From contig JAMXBB010000010.1 in assembly GCA_024138015.1 (NCBI GenBank), positions 47,606,024 to 47,670,023 of the forward strand: a stretch of DNA of 64,000 nt. Reading direction: 5' to 3'. Under the pieces are notes generated by a model, which made no database searches, had not been told where the DNA came from, and was given only the letters and a program-made list of their open reading frames with translations. Positions within the stretch are counted from its first letter, which is position 1, and each line of letters begins with the position of its first letter. Source of the stretch: Lumnitzera littorea (lineage: Eukaryota > Streptophyta > Magnoliopsida > Myrtales > Combretaceae). Position numbers and translations under genes: made by a program. This document shows, one piece after another, positions 46,980 through 58,107 of this stretch.

Positions 46980-48699
46980 GGAAGTTTTTACTATTAATAA
47001 ACTAATTGGTGAATAAAATCACATAGAATAAAATAAATAAATAAAAAGTGAATACATAACATTTATTTTTTCAACTATATTACTACTTAGGATAAATATA
47101 TAACTAAATTAAACTATCAAATGAATTAGAGGAATCTATCTTATAGATAGTAAATTGAAGTTTGAACCAATCCACCTAATTAACTAAAACTATGGGACAA
47201 AATTGATAACAAACATCACCCCATCTTGGTGACTAATACATAAACCCTTAGCTTCATATCATTTTTTCTTTAAGCACTTAAAGCAATTAAGGCATCAAAA
47301 GGATAATTTATGCTTAACTAATGGCAATGCTAAGTATAGCTAATTGGTTGTTTATTGTTTGATTGATACATATTCAACTTAATCTAAATGAAAGACTGTA
47401 CAAATCTTCTGAAAAATTACTTTAGAAACTTCAATAATGTACTAAAAATTGAAGAAACTCCAAACGGTTTCAAGAAAAGATAATTTACCTAATAGTTAGT
47501 TTTTGTTAACCCATATGGCTCCATCTTTTGAATAGTAAATCAAGCCAAAGAAATCATAAAACGTTTCATTTATATCATAATTTTCAATAAAAAAAAAACA
47601 ATTAAACTAAAATGTTTCCAAACAATTACACAAGCCCTCTTTACAATTTATACATAATATGCCGAATTATGCTTAAATTACCAAAAAAAAAAAATTCTTG
47701 AATAATTAAATGGAGAAATCAAACTATAAACAATTCAATTTCATTAAAATTTCATGCCCTCAAAGCCTCTCTATGAATGCCTCAAATAATCATGAAAGGA
47801 AAAAAAAGTTAGAATTCTTTTAGTTTCTTAGGAAACAAATGAAAAATCAATAAAAATTTACATGAAAATTTGGATTATATGTTAGAAACCTACCTTCACA
47901 CCTTCAAAACCTTTATCTATACCTTATGGAAACATGAAATCATCATGAAAAGAATAAAAAGTTAGAATTTTTATATTTATTTTATGTTATATTTGATTAA
48001 AAAGGCTTCAAGTGATAGGAAGCAAATGGAAAATGAAGAGAAATTTACATGGATAAAATGATTAGAAAATAAAGAAAAAAAAATTGGCTTTGGCTTGACA
48101 ATTCACCTTAAATAATCATCTCTTAGGTTTCATCTTGACAAAACACATGAATATGTGACAGAGAGAATGCTTTAAGATTAAAATGTCTTCTTAGCAATAT
48201 TTCATTGTAAAGAAAAATACAGTGAGATGAAAGTGCTTGTAGAAGAAATGGAACAAGTGATTACTGTGTAGTTGATGGAAAATTAAAGAAAGATAAAGAG
48301 AGAAAGAGACATCATGGGAGAGATAAAGTGATAGAAAAAAAATTCCATGATTAGAATAAAAAGAGCAGTTATTGTATTGTGCAATTAATAACACTATGGG
48401 AAAATTGACAAAATAGAAAAAAATTGTAATATGTAATATATTAGTGTTGGATTATTGATTTAATAGTGATAGATAGACAAAATAACGGAGATTAAATGTG
48501 AAAAGAAATTATTATTTGATAAAACAATTATAGAAATAAATTGATGATAGCATAAAAAGATTAGATGTAAAAATGGAAAGTGCTTTTGAAACCATATATT
48601 ATAATATAATATAATAAAAAAATTATGACTGATACCATAAAAAGATGAGATATAAAAAAAAAAAAGAGTATATTTAAATATGTATGCATACTCTTGCAA

Positions 48700-50557
48700 T
48701 GTGTTCTTAGAATAATACTATAGTACGATTAAATTAGAGTTTTCATTATCAAGTAAGTTATTTAAATATATAATTTCCAGATTTTCTACCCAACTCTATC
48801 ACTTTGTCTAACTTATATTGTTACACTACTATCTATTTCACTATATATGAGTACTATAATTAAATTATAATATAACAATATATCAAAACAAAAATTTACA
48901 AATAGTCGAATAATTTGAACTTGTATGATATTTAATAAATTATATATTATTATGCATAGGATAAAGTAATACTTTCTATTTACTACGATAAATAACTTAG
49001 GTAATGTGAAATATTCTTAAAAGTTTTAACTAAATTATATTATTAAAGAACTACACTCGAACTTGATAAAAATTGATTATGAAATGTAAAGATTTAAGAT
49101 AAAACTAAAATTTACATAAGATTCAAGACCTATGTGAAAAGGGAATTATAAGTAAATAGTAAGATGATTAGGCTATTTAGCATTACGTCTAGATACTCAT
49201 TATGTTTCTTTTATTTCTATTTATCAAGAGACACTTATTAGGGGGGCAAGCTACCCGTTGATTGCTACGATCCATATTAGCTTTGGTCAAGCGAGTATTT
49301 CTGATGACTCTATACTTATTTTATGCTTGTAGTTACTGTATATAAATGTTTTAATATTAAGAACTTAATGTTTGGGGTTTGGGTTATGCATGTGCTTGAA
49401 TATTAGTTATTTGTTATGTAAAATGTTGTAAAACATAATAGCTAAATAATTGGTTTCTTGATTTATTACTTCATGATTTGATGACTTGTTGATATTGGTT
49501 GATCACATAGTAATTTGACTTAATTCCACATGACTTAATTGAATAAATGGATCATGCATAATCAAAAGCATTGCATTTACTATTTTGGTCGTCACTTCAC
49601 ATGAATGGTAATGAAGGGCTTTGTAGAGATAGGAATCCCATGTGATTTGATTATTTATGATTAGTATAATGCATGAGCACTTATACAATAGGACCCTATT
49701 CTTGGCTTGTAGGCTTACTTAGTGCCAAGATGCTAATCATAGGTGGCTAAGAGTTGAGTCTATAGGCTACCGCTATAGTGTAGACTACAAGGGCCACTTC
49801 GCTGCTGGACTTGTGAACTTGTGAGTTGTTGGATTTTCTTTGGAAATGGAAATATATTTTATGAAATATGGAATTTCAATATATGGTAATAAGCCTAGGT
49901 ATTAGAACCTAGTTGTGATTAGTGCCAATGAATCTCCAACCCTTACCTTAGAGGGAGTTAAATTTGAAGTTGTATGCAACACCTAGTCAACTACATATAT
50001 TGTTTGGCATGCTGCTTGTTTATGCATTCATATTTTTATTAACTAATTGTTTGATAATCTTGCTTGCTAGTATAGTAGAGAGATATCTCACTAAGCTCAT
50101 GTAACTTACTTCCTAACAGTTTATTTTACAGGTTTCTTTAAGCTGGGACTAGTATAAGTTTTGAGTGCAGAGTGCAAATTCAAGATATGTAAGAGAAATT
50201 TAGAGAATATTGAGAAATGTATAGCTGGTATAGAAACGTCCTACGTAGAAAGTATTTATATATTAGGGTTTTGTATAGTTTTGTATTTCTTGTAATTTAT
50301 AAAATTGACTTACCCTACGTTATTATCTAATAGGGGATATTAATTCTCTATGGTTTTGATGAACGGTGGAATATTAGATATACATAGTTATTTATATTTT
50401 ATAATAAGTTAATAAGTTAAAAATCGTAAACCCTAGTGATTAATTAATTAGAGTCTTGCAATCTCTGACTTGTAAAGTGGTTTTTGTATCATGGGTGCAC
50501 ATGTAATATGAAAATTTTAGGCAATTCTACTAGATTCCCTATAGGGTGTTGATAACA
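48700..50557 (+). mobile_element. LTR 'B': short solo LTR with intact target duplication
   Basis: It starts TGTGTTCTTAGAATAATAC and ends AGGGTGTTGATAACA; the flanks TGCAA (48,695-48,699 and 50,558-50,562) match perfectly. At 1,858 bp it is shorter than its relatives and lacks most of the leader, yet the ends and duplication are intact, so the deletion probably predates or followed integration internally. From about 49.07 kb it aligns with A: GC-richer block at 49,565-49,815, TCTCACTAAGCTCATGTAAC, acceptor TTTATTTTACAG|GTTTC at 50,131, and GAAAATTTTAGGCAATTCTA before the end. Non-coding. Confidence 0.88.
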
Positions 50558-52929
50558 TGCAATATATCTATATACAAAATGAATGCACATGCGATGAGTG
50601 CAAGCAATACATCAATGGAGCTCTTAAACCATGGAAGGTGTAGATTTATGTAGTTTATATGTCGATTAACCCCCATACCTAACCACATGGGGCACCTCAC
50701 CTTGTGAACATGAGGTTGTCTATAGGCATCGTCTCGATAGATGGAAACTCAACTATTATCCTAGTCATAAATACCATACTAATCAATTAGATAGATCCTA
50801 ACTAGGGCCATTTATTATCAACAGTTAATATAATGCTACATGGGCTAACTATTAGCAAATCCATATAATACCTCATGGCTAAACTACGTGAGTCTTGAAT
50901 TGGGCCACTTGTTGTTAATCATCTAAAGAAGGTCTCATAGCTTTGCCACAACGATTAAAAATGTTATCGGAGCCTTCTATGAGCACTCACTAAGTTTAAT
51001 AAAATCTTTCTTTGAATTGTAAAACATTCCAAAATGCATTTCATGAATTTTTTAGAAGACTTGGTAAAGTTATAAACATTCCAACTTATAACTATTGGAT
51101 CATAGACATGCAATAGATATATATCTAGTTATTTTGGCCAAATATTTAAAATTTTCCATTTTAATAAGGTGATCACATGGATGCTGACATATAAACAATA
51201 AGTCATTTAAGTAAACAATTAAGGGCAAATAGTAGAACATCAAGTAATCACCCAACACTAGCAGATAGCAGATCATCAAAGCTTCATCACCTAGGCCTGC
51301 TCCCTTACTTATCTTGGTCTTTAGGGTTCTTGAATTAGAAGTTTAGTCACCTAAGTATAATAATAAAATCTATATAAGTAATTGGAAGAAGACCTCTTCA
51401 AGAAACTAAGAGTCTACCTACTTACTAAAGCTTGCCATAAATCTTCGGGTACAGTTAAGATTTGTTTTCACCATAACTTCTTCATTTTAAGTCCATTTTT
51501 TACATTCTTATAGTCAATTTCATACAATGTTCGATGTACTTTCGCAAGGTGGGATCCCATTTTGGGATTGGGGACATGCTACTATTTGTTTGGATATGGG
51601 TCAAATTCAAATTTTTGGTTTCACTCTTTTTACTTAGTTGAATTCTTAGCTTATTTAGGTGTTTAAGTGTTTAAGGCCTTATCTTAGCTTCCTACATTTA
51701 TTAATTGGGCCTTTAATTCTTTATTAAATTTATTAAATTAGTTGAGTCACTTAAATTTAAGTCCAAGTCCAGCTCTTATTAATTTAAGGTCTAAACTAGT
51801 CTAAATTCTTAATTTACATGAATGAATACATGATTATATGATTTAAAATGGCATGAACATGATCTTATCATGTTTAATTAGAATTTCTAGTCCTAATCTA
51901 TCAAAATATCATGGGTATAGCTTTGGCAAATAAAATATTCAAGTTGAAGGTTCTTACTTAAGTTTCGATCAGATAAAGCTTTCACTTCTCCTTCTAGTTT
52001 TGTAGCTACAATGAGCTTTAAATGGCATAGGTGTTTGTTAGTACGAAACTAAGGTGAGTGATGGTTCATTTGGTGGTAGTCTTGTGCGATTTGGTGGCAG
52101 TCTTGCATGCTTTGGTGGCATCTTGTTGTGGTAATAGTAAAAGGCAATCATGTCAACAGCTAGCTTTGAAGCTCAACATTGATTTTAATTCTTTTCTTTT
52201 GAGTTCTATTCGAGGAGGGTAGATTCTAAGAGAATATTTTGTTTTTTTGAAAAAATGAAGGTGAAGGAATGAGGAATAGGCTAATTAGTTATAAGGTTGT
52301 GGGAATTTGGTAGAGAAAGAATATTCTCTCAATGATTACATGTAGGGACCAACGCTTTGTTGTCTAGGTTAGTAAGGATTTGTCTCCCAACTGCAGACCT
52401 AATCCTAATTTAGTTATTTACTAGTTACATTCTAATTATTTTTCTACCATTTAGTTACTAATTAAGCATATTTTATTAACTAGGCATGATGCATGTGCAC
52501 ATGTGTAGCTTAGAACCAATTCCTATACACACTATACTATAATTATCATGTATGGTCCTAATTAATTTTAATTTTTGGAATCTTCCTATTTAATTAAATT
52601 ATTTAGGATTACTTGGGTTATTTTATTTAATTATTTTAGTATATTTAAGGTTCAGTATTTATTATTTTCATTCGATTATGATTCCAAAGGCAATTTTAGA
52701 CTTTTCAGCAATTAATTGATTTACAAGCAATTAGTGAATAGTTTGACCATATAATTGAAATTTATTAATTAATTTAGGCTTTTTTTATATTAGTTTAGAG
52801 CTATAAATTCAATTTATGATCTTTTACATGTTTTGGTTTAAATGGGACCTTTGAGTTTCGAAGGTATGTTTAAGACTTGAATTCTAATTCTAGAGTCTTA
52901 AGTACATTATTAAGGTTTTCTATTTTAAT
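50558..52929 (-). mobile_element. LTR 'H': 3' LTR remnant of a Ty3/gypsy element
   Basis: Minus strand, 5' part at 52.93 kb and 3' part cut near 50,558, where LTR B and the duplicated substrate meet. It aligns with C1 in the same orientation (GATGAGTGCAAGCAATACAT at 50,600 with 38,680; GGGGCACCTCACC at 50,690 with 38,768). The leader block at 52.0-52.26 kb shares a CACCACCAAA(T) repeat with C2. The integrase C-terminus lies directly upstream in the same orientation, so this is the 3' LTR of that element, with the polypurine tract and LTR start deleted. It is the key link between the long LTRs and a Ty3 polymerase. Confidence 0.7.
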
Positions 52930-54390
52930 ATTTGTACTTGTGAAGAACTGACACATAAAATACGTTATGTATCCCAAAAAAGATGGCAAAAGAGCTAACC
53001 AATAAGCAAGATTTCCAACTCTATGTAACACCTCAAAGGGTCCAATGTATTTAGGCTTAACTTGCCTTATGTTATGGCTCGTAGTATACTCTTAATCGAT
53101 TTCACTTTCAAGTATACATGATCTCCCACTTAGAGTTCCTTATCTCACCTCTTCAAATCTACCCAACTTTTATGTCGGTCTTAGGCTTGTTTCATCTTTT
53201 ACTCTATAATAGCCATTTTATCAATTGCTTCTTGCATTAGGTCAGGTCCTAAAGTGAACTTCCCAACATCATCCCAAAATAATGAAGACTTACACTTCCT
53301 TCCATACAGGGATTTGTAAGAAGGCATTTAAATACTTAAATGGAGCCTATTGTTATAAGCAAACTCAATAAGCGGTGAATGCATTTCCCAGCTTCCCTTG
53401 AACTCAATAGCATTCTAAATAGTCCTTCTTGAATGTTCGTCTAACTACGAATTATAAGCAGTACTAAAGTTCAATTGAGTATCTATATGATTTTGTAAGA
53501 TTCCCCGAAAAGTAGACACAAATCTCAAATCTCTATCTAAAATAATACTCATTGGCACTACATGAAGTCTTACAATCTCCTTTTCATAGATCCTGGCCAA
53601 CTTTTCCATGTAGTAGGCCATGTTGATGGGTAGAAAGTGTGTGGACTTAATAAGTCTTTCAATAACTACCCATATAGTATCAAACCAAACTTGTGTCCTT
53701 GGTAATCTACTCACAAAATCCATATTGATCTGTGCCCACTTCCACTTGAGGACAAGTAAAGACTATAGCAATCTTACTAGTCTCTAGTGCTCGACTTTTT
53801 CCTCTTTGACAAATTTCACATCTCATCACATAGTTGGCTATGTCTTGCTTCATACCATTCCACAAAAAATTCTTCTTTAAGGTCTTGATACATCTTTGTT
53901 CCACATGGATGTACAAAATAACCTGAGTGATGAGCTTCATTCATGATTTCTTTCCAAAAGGATGTATCTCTTGGTATACACAATCTTCCTTTCAAGTGAA
54001 TTACTTCTCTTTCATCAATACCAAAATCTAAGTACTTCCGCTTACCATTTCTTCTCTCACTTGTATCAAGCCAGGGTCATCTTGTTGGGCTTCTCTAATT
54101 CTGGCCATCAATTTGGGTTCAACAACCAAATTCAAAAATTCAACATTTCCCTCAACCCAAGCAAATTCAATGTTGAATCTTTCAAATTCCTAAACCAATT
54201 CTTACTGATATGTGAGGAGTGAAGCAATTTCAGCATGATTCTTGTAGCTTAAAGCATTTGTAACCAATTTCACCCATCCTAAATAATAATTAATTCTAGG
54301 GTCATAATCCTCGATCAACTTAAGCCATCATCTCTACCACATATTTAGCTATTTTATGTGAAAAGGTACTTGAGACTTTTTTATTCGTAT
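52930..54390 (-). pseudogene. Ty3/gypsy (chromovirus-type) pol remnant: RNase H end and integrase
   Basis: Read on the minus strand from 54,390: KSLKYLFT, then a decayed LNM.....W box and LKLIEDYDPRINYYLGW (RNase H end, about 54,385-54,270), a linker with PKLMARIREAQQDDPGL, the integrase zinc region (ILYIHVEQRCIKTLKKNFLW..., MRCEICQRGKSR; 53,707-53,940) and the catalytic core MDFVSRLPRTQVWFDTIWVV, DRDLRFVS and QLNFSTAY (53,445-53,723). The GPY/F-like C-terminus GDHVYLKVKSIKS ends at LHKYK (52,930). Order and motifs fit plant chromoviruses; the chromodomain is not present. The start of the catalytic core overlaps the zinc-region frame by a frameshift at about 53,715. Many stops. Confidence 0.85.
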
Positions 54391-54591
54391 TGTAGGTCCT
54401 GTGCAAGATATCGAGGGGCCGGTTGGGGGAGGTCGCCGTGTGAATTGATATCTTTAGGAAAATTAAAATTTTTTTCAATAGAAACAAAAACCCCTCTTAA
54501 TACTTAATTATGTTGTGTATAAGTAGTCAGGTATTGATTGTTGACTTAGGCACAAAAAGAACGATTTTGTATGAATATATATTGACCTACA
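54391..54591 (+). repeat. Copia 5' LTR (201 bp)
   Basis: It begins TGTAGGTCCTGTGCAAG and ends ATTGACCTACA: TG...CA ends with a 6-bp terminal inversion TGTAGG/CCTACA. It interrupts the minus-strand RNase H, and a primer site follows at once. The 3' LTR is not in this window or not recognisable, so the left target duplication (CGTAT) cannot be paired. Confidence 0.8.
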
Positions 54592-54593
54592 AT

Positions 54594-54605
54594 TGGTATT
54601 AGAGC
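54594..54605 (+). promoter_or_regulatory. Copia primer binding site (initiator tRNA-Met)
   Basis: TGGTATTAGAGC, two bases beyond the LTR, matches TGGTATCAGAGC at 11 of 12 positions and continues AAGGTTC, the usual copia context. Confidence 0.92.
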
Positions 54606-55568
54606 AAGGTTCAATTTTTAAAAGAGAAAGTTTTTCTAGCAAAAAGTTTAATTTTTTTTTTAAAAAGAAAAGCACGCTCTTTTATCACATTGAATTAAAG
54701 ATCAAATGGCAAAAAGTAGTGGTTCATTGACTATTCAATCTAGTAAGGTTCCATTCTTTGACTATATAAACTTCCTTTATTGGAAATTCAGGATGGAGAC
54801 ATATATAAAGGCTACTAATTATCTGGCTTAGGGGATCATTTCGAATGGAGATGTTAAAGTCTTAGAAACCCCTCTCACATCAAATGAAATCACAAAAGCT
54901 GAATTGAACTCTAAGGCTAAGAATTTACTTCTTTCTGCTATTGCACCTTCTGAGTTCTATTTAATTTCCTCTGGTACAGCTAAGGAGATCTAGGATACAC
55001 TAGTTTGGACTTATGAAGGGATAGATACGATTATGGAAACAAGGATTAATTCCTTGATGCAGCAATATGAAACATTCCATATCCTTCCTAGTGAAGAGAT
55101 TAAGGTTTCTTTTAGTCACTGTTATAACTAACAAGTTGTCATCTCTTGGAAGGAAAATGAATGATGCAAATCTTATTAGGAAAATGCTAAGGATCCTTCC
55201 TAAGGCTTAGAATGCAAAGAAGATAGCCATTGAGGAAACTTGTGACATGACAAAGCTTAGTTTAAGTCAATTACATAGCAAGTTGATGGCTTATGAAGTA
55301 AACTTCCTTAAGTCAAAAAGTGCATTAGAAGATCCAAAGAAAAAGTCTATAGCCTTCAAAGATAAGGAAGTAAAAAATGACTTAACTCAAAAAGTAAAGA
55401 GTTGTTTGATGAGGAAGAAGATGTTAAACTATTAGCTAGACATTTGAATCAGTTGCTCAAAAGAAAAGGTAAGAAATCACATTCTGAAAAGTTTACATCT
55501 AACAAAAGTTAAAGTAATGCAAGAAAGAGATTTAAGAAAAGGAGACATAAGAGAGGGAAGAAGTAATG

Positions 55569-55610
55569 TGCTATGGATGTAAAAAATCTAGGCACATTAA
55601 GTATGAGTGT
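55569..55610 (+). other. CCHC zinc knuckle 1 of copia gag
   Basis: C-x2-C-x4-H-x4-C with all four metal ligands intact (tgc, tgt, cac, tgt codons). Confidence 0.9.
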
Positions 55611-56427
55611 CTAGTTCTTATCAAGAAGATTGACAAGTATAAGAAAAAACATAAATCTCTTATAGCAACATGGAGTGACTTGGATGAGTTGAAAGCTGAA
55701 GCAGAAGGTTTAAATGATGAATCTATGTTTAATGGTATTTTCTAAGGTAAGCTCCGAATTTGAGAGTGACTTTAATGATGAGATTCATGATAACATATGT
55801 GCTGAGATAAGTAAGCTTTTAAAAGCCTTTTCAAAAGCCAATGACAAGATTATAAAAGTTGATAATGAAAACAAGCTTTTGAAGGAAGAAAAAGTAACTC
55901 TCGTGTAAACAAATAAACTTTTAGCAGATAAAAAAGATATCTTGAAAAATGATAACGAAGGTTTGCATGTTGTAAGGAAACCTTTAATAAATGAAAATTT
56001 GATATTAAAGAAAGAAATAAAATGTTTGAAAAGCTGTATAGATGATTTCTCTAGTTCAATTCAAAATACATTTAAGAAGTTTGATGAAAGTGATAAAAAA
56101 CTTCAGATGCTTATCTCTAGCCAATGTATCGATTGATCTAAAATTGGTTTGAGATTTGAAAAGGGTGAATCATTAGATGTTAAATGAGAGATGGTGTTTG
56201 CAAAGCTTAAAGAAGCAAGTAATAAAGAAACAATTGACGATAAGGGAAAAGAAGAAACTATTGAGTTGGTTAAAAAGTTTAGCAGACACTCTCTTGATCA
56301 AAATAGGAAGTATCTACCTATAAACAGATACTTCAAAAACTCAAATAGAAAGTATGTTAGAAAGTATCGAACTCTAAGTCAAAGGAGAACGGTAAGTAAC
56401 AAGTGTGATTATTTCTCTCCCTATGCA

Positions 56428-56469
56428 TGTTTCTTTTGCAACAAGATAGAACATATTGAAAAATATTGT
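56428..56469 (+). other. CCHC zinc knuckle 2 of copia gag
   Basis: C-x2-C-x4-H-x4-C, Cys80, Cys83, His88 and Cys93 of the frame starting at 56,191; all ligands present. Confidence 0.9.
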
Positions 56470-56590
56470 TTTATAAAAATTCCAAGCTTAGTAGTCATTA
56501 AGTTAAAAATCATAATATAAGCTTAAATTTTAGAGGGCCTAATCTTAAACGGGTTCCTAAGAAATCATGATAAGTTTTTCAATGTTTGCA

Positions 56591-58075
56591 TGTAAACCTT
56601 GTAAATTTTTACTTTGAACCTTAAATTAGATCTAGGTGCCTTAGATAGTTCCATGAGTTAATAAGGCCAAATAAACTAAAAACTTAACTAAATTATAAAC
56701 TCGAATACAATACAAATTAGAAAAATCCTAATATATTGATCGAAACCCTAATCGTGTATAAAAATCTTAAACCCTATATATATGCAAATACAAGAGATTG
56801 ACTCCGAACTTGATAAAAATCCTAAAAATAAAACTCTAAACTTATAAAATACACAAATTTAACCTAACGATGATAAAACTCTAATTGGATACAGTTATCA
56901 GTCGATACGTGTAATCACATAAAATTGTTAACGAACGAATAAAGATAACTCCTAAATATTAACAAACATAAAGAGTAGCAAATTCAATAATTAAATTAAC
57001 AAAATTATAAATATTATTATATGATTATTGTGACTTCATATATATGTATATATGTATGCTAGTATTATGTTGATTTAATTATTTTGATTTTATTTTACTA
57101 CATATTTTATGTATATTAATTTTACATCTTATATTTTCTTCCATAATGACATTATTTTTCATTCCAAATATTATCTAAAACTAGGATTTTTTTTTAGAAA
57201 AGTCACAAGTAACTTTTCACTTTTACCTTTCTTTCTTTCTTTCCTTTTTTCTTTTTCTTTTTCATATTTCGGCTTTCATGTCTCAATGAATTCTCACATG
57301 TGAAGTTTTGAAACAAAGTCAACTTAGGTCTTTTTCATATTATCTTTTTTATCTTTTCCTTTTTCTTTTCTTTTCCTTATCTTTTTCTTTTGTTTTTCCC
57401 TTCCACCACCGGCTACTTGCCCCTTAGAACACTCCATAATTTTCTTTCTTTTTCCTTGACAATTTAAACACAAAATCAAGACTTCTCTTCCTAATTTGGA
57501 TCGACAACCCCTCTTCTTCTTTCCAACTTTCTTTCTTTTTTTTTTTCTTCTCTTTTTCTCAACTGCCATTCCACTAAAACTCCCATAAGTTACTTCATAT
57601 TCCATCATCATTGTAATTTTAGTTTCAAAAGGAAATAGAAAGCTGCAACTTTAAGGACTTTAAGATGAAGTTATCAAAATTCTGTTATATTATTCTAATT
57701 TTTGTAATATTAGTTTGTATATTTTTTGTATGTTGATATGTAATTTAGCATCTTATGTATTAGAGAATATGTTAGTAAAGGATAGATGTATTTCTAACAT
57801 CTTGTAATAGAAATTAGATGAATATGTATTTGGTTATATATATAACCCTTTTTCTCTATATTTATGTATTTACACATGTATATATTTAAGTATATTTAAC
57901 TTTATGCACATATATATTATATCTACTTAGTCATATATACATATATGATTTAGTACATGTAAATACATGAACTATTAACATTAAACACTTCAATATATAT
58001 ATATATATATGTGTGTGTATGAATATGTCATTAAATAGTGTAAATACACATATAAAGTAAGTAGTAAAATATAAG

Positions 58076-58107
<32 letters not shown>

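Larger units (their letters stand above)
46573..48699. repeat. Duplicated substrate, unit 2, third part, and unclassified AT-rich DNA
   Basis: 46,573-46,710 continues unit 2 (CTTCAATTCCTTAATGATGT, CTTGACCTCAATCACC, CATTTCATAATATTTGATT match 19,783-19,950). 48,480-48,660 matches 4,610-4,760 and 5,097-5,130. Between them (46.8-48.4 kb) I recognise no gene. There are a (GA)n run (46,800-46,832), a (TA)n run (46,959-46,979), and a local repeat in which ATCATGAAA.GAA.AAAAAGTTAGAATT recurs about 145 bp apart (about 47,795 and 47,940). Confidence 0.55.
54706..56590 (+). pseudogene. Copia gag, broken, cut off by LTR E
   Basis: Gag forms the retrotransposon particle. From ATG at 54,706: MAKSSGSLTIQSSKVPFFD, then the YINFLYWKFRMETYIKA box (DUF4219-like), KAELNSKAKNLLLSAIAPSE, TRINSLMQQYETFHILPSEE and, in other frames, KMLRILPKAWNAKKIAIEET and TKLSLSQLHSKLMAYE (UBN2 domain). 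Two CCHC knuckles follow: CYGCKKSRHIKYEC (55,569-55,610) and CFFCNKIEHIEKYC (56,428-56,469), separated by a Lys/Glu-rich coil. GPNLKRVPKKS at about 56,535-56,570 matches the usual post-knuckle GP..WVPK. Stops and shifts are frequent (for example at 54,829). Downstream pol is displaced by LTR E and not seen. Confidence 0.88.

Noticed and set aside
57324..57611. 95-codon antisense Lys/Arg-rich open frame
   Set aside because: It is the reverse of the pyrimidine-rich leader of LTR E. Aligned copies do not keep the frame.
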